A stretch of DNA of 13,564 bases, from assembly GCA_964528605.1 (NCBI GenBank), contig CAZGSV010000091.1, forward strand, positions 1 through 13,564. Reading direction: 5' to 3'. Made by a program: the position numbers and the translations under genes. Below the pieces are notes generated by a model. That model did not search any database. It was not told the origin of the DNA and was given only the letters and a program-made list of their open reading frames with translations. Below are positions 12,300-13,564 of this stretch, piece after piece (within the stretch, counting starts at the first letter, position 1; each line of letters starts with the position of its first letter). Source of the stretch: CAZGSV01 sp964528605. GTDB taxonomy: Bacteria > Armatimonadota > Zipacnadia > CAZGSV01.

Positions 12300-13564
12300 A
12301 TGCGTAAGATTGCCAGCCTGAGCCTTGCCCTAGTGATCTTGGTCGGAACTCCCGTAGCGGCCGCCGCGCGCATCGGAAAGGAACTTGGAGGGCGCGCCTT
12401 GGTGGTGTCCAACGCCGGGCCCGCGGTGACCACGCCGCTCACCACGCAACTGCTGGGCCCCATCACCTATCACGACTGGGCCTACACCGTGGCCCACTGG
12501 GAGTCGCTGCAGCGGCTGAACGCGCACCTGGTTCTGGTACTGGACCGCAGCCGGCCCTACTCCGGCGTGGAGAACATGTATGGATTCCACTGGCCCATCG
12601 CGGGCAACTGCATAGCGACGTTCGCGAAGCAACGAGAAGGCGCGAAAGGAAAGTGGGCGGTGCTCATCAGCGCGCCGGATCAGGGTTGGCTGGCGGACGA
12701 GGTGAACCGGGTGGCGGGGCTGGATCGGCTCCCCGAGCGCCCGCGCTACCGTTTCGTGACTCGCTACGCCATCGTCGGCACCGGGCTGGAGGACCTGGCC
12801 AAGACGTTCGTGGCAGAGGACTCGGCTGCCGACTACGTCTGGGCGCCGACGAGCAATCCGGAGCGGGCGCTGGCGGCGCAGCAAGGGCGTGTGCTCGTTG
12901 TGCTCGTTGATCGCACCCGCCTCGGCGAGGTGCCGGAGGCTCTGCGCCGGGAGATACCCCTGGACCTGGAGGGGGTGGCGAGCAACGAGGTAGCGTTCAA
13001 GGAATGGGACCGAGGCGGGGGGGCGCTGGGGATAGTGATTGTGGCGCCCACGGCGGACGTGCTCCAGCGCGCCATCACCGATTTCGCCAGTCGCCGGGCG
13101 TTGGGCGAGGCGCGCCGGGAACTGTTGGACCTGCGCGGAGTGCAGGTCATTCGCTTTGAGGGGCCGCAGGGGGGGGCAAGCGGCCGGCTGGCGGAGGGCG
13201 TGCTCGAGGGGCTGCGCGGGATGGCTGCCCAGCACGGGGGGATTGACGTCAGCCGCGTAGCGCACACGGGCGCGGCTGAGGTGATCGCGCGCTTGCGAGT
13301 GATCGAGTGCAGCGGCCGCCGGCGCTACTGGGTTGACGTCAGCAGCAGGCAGATCAAAGAGACCGAAGGAGGTAAGACCAAGACCCGGACCATCTGGACC
13401 TTCGAGGAGTGGTACCAGGATGAGGTCTCGGTCTATGCCCGCCTGGAGTTCGTGGGCCCGAAGACCGGCAAGGGGCTGCTGATGACCGGGGCGGGCGACT
13501 ACGCCGCTCGGGGGGGGCTGGTGCGCTCGGAACGCGTCGAGAAGGAGGGCACGGGGCGCCCGTC
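12300..13564 (+). CDS. Secreted protein of unknown function with internal duplication; 3' end outside window
   Basis: The frame from ATG 12300 stays open for 421 codons to the window edge. GCGGAA lies six bases before the ATG. Residues 1-23 form a Sec signal peptide (ASLSLALVILVGTPVAAAA). I do not recognise the family. Two halves resemble each other: LVLVLDRSRP (77-86) followed by WAVLISAPDQGWLADEVNRV (119-138), and VLVVLVDRTR (198-207) followed by GIVIVAPTADVLQRAITDF (244-262). Spacing is nearly the same in both. This suggests tandem alpha/beta units. About 320-395 (VIARLRVIECSGRRRYWVDV, then VSVYARLEFVGPKTGKGLL) looks like a beta-rich domain similar in style to CsgG/LpoB-type envelope proteins (weak). 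Three seven- or eight-G runs lie in frame. A minus-strand frame opposite (13265-12330) has no protein-like features. Confidence 0.82.
   Translation, partial: MRKIASLSLALVILVGTPVAAAARIGKELGGRALVVSNAGPAVTTPLTTQLLGPITYHDWAYTVAHWESLQRLNAHLVLVLDRSRPYSGVENMYGFHWPIAGNCIATFAKQREGAKGKWAVLISAPDQGWLADEVNRVAGLDRLPERPRYRFVTRYAIVGTGLEDLAKTFVAEDSAADYVWAPTSNPERALAAQQGRVLVVLVDRTRLGEVPEALRREIPLDLEGVASNEVAFKEWDRGGGALGIVIVAPTADVLQRAITDFASRRALGEARRELLDLRGVQVIRFEGPQGGASGRLAEGVLEGLRGMAAQHGGIDVSRVAHTGAAEVIARLRVIECSGRRRYWVDVSSRQIKETEGGKTKTRTIWTFEEWYQDEVSVYARLEFVGPKTGKGLLMTGAGDYAARGGLVRSERVEKEGTGRP

Noticed and set aside
12330..13265. Minus-strand open frame of 311 codons opposite the last gene
   Set aside because: The + strand frame is open for all 421 codons to the window edge, has a signal peptide, a ribosome site and protein-like composition; the minus frame is Arg/Pro/His-rich and lacks these.

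Overview
The window is a GC-rich bacterial chromosome segment. It is densely coded except for several intergenic nests of short palindromic repeats. Nothing in it fixes the phylum. The mix of a group 1 sigma factor, a split his cluster, large secreted proteins with signal peptides, a sugar-isomerase/polyol-dehydrogenase pair and abundant GTAGGGGCG-type palindromes would suit a free-living heterotroph of an Armatimonadota-like, Chloroflexota-like or related environmental lineage. That placement is inference with low confidence. I saw no plasmid, phage, integrase, transposase, CRISPR, tRNA or rRNA gene.

Layout. (1) Positions 2-568 hold the 3' end of the primary sigma factor gene rpoD on the + strand. 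It converges on a minus-strand histidine cluster read hisA-hisF-hisI (2861 down to 713). hisA and hisF overlap, but hisF and hisI are separated by about 255 bp filled with three different repeat types. (2) A divergent promoter region (2862-2995) separates hisA from a + strand unit: polyol-type zinc dehydrogenase, yajC, dut, dprA and a xylose-isomerase-like TIM-barrel protein (2996-6655). The genes are tightly spaced and three junctions are overlaps or near-overlaps. (3) Just after that unit lies a short reading frame that looks like the first residues of a GH5-type glycoside hydrolase. It is cut off exactly at a GTAGGGGCGG palindrome. (4) A 1101-residue secreted protein on the minus strand (10124-6819) joins an alpha/alpha-toroid, pectate-lyase-like domain to an eight-repeat FG-GAP/VCBS beta-propeller. 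(5) Positions 10125-12299 hold a small three-helix membrane protein, a repeat-rich spacer of about 550 bp, and a CnaB-like lipoprotein on the minus strand. (6) Divergent from the lipoprotein, a secreted protein of unknown function starts at 12300 and runs off the window. It shows an internal duplication.

How the genes relate. HisA, HisF and HisI carry out successive middle steps of histidine synthesis; HisH, the glutaminase partner of HisF, is not in the window. The dehydrogenase and TIM-barrel protein suggest sugar or polyol catabolism placed in one transcription unit with housekeeping genes (YajC, dUTPase, DprA). The toroid/propeller protein and the GH5 remnant suggest extracellular polysaccharide use. 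I found no clear defence system or other novel multi-gene system. The strongest unexplained signals are the repeat families sharing GTA...TAC ends, the gene remnant cut at one of them, and two secreted proteins with unusual architecture.
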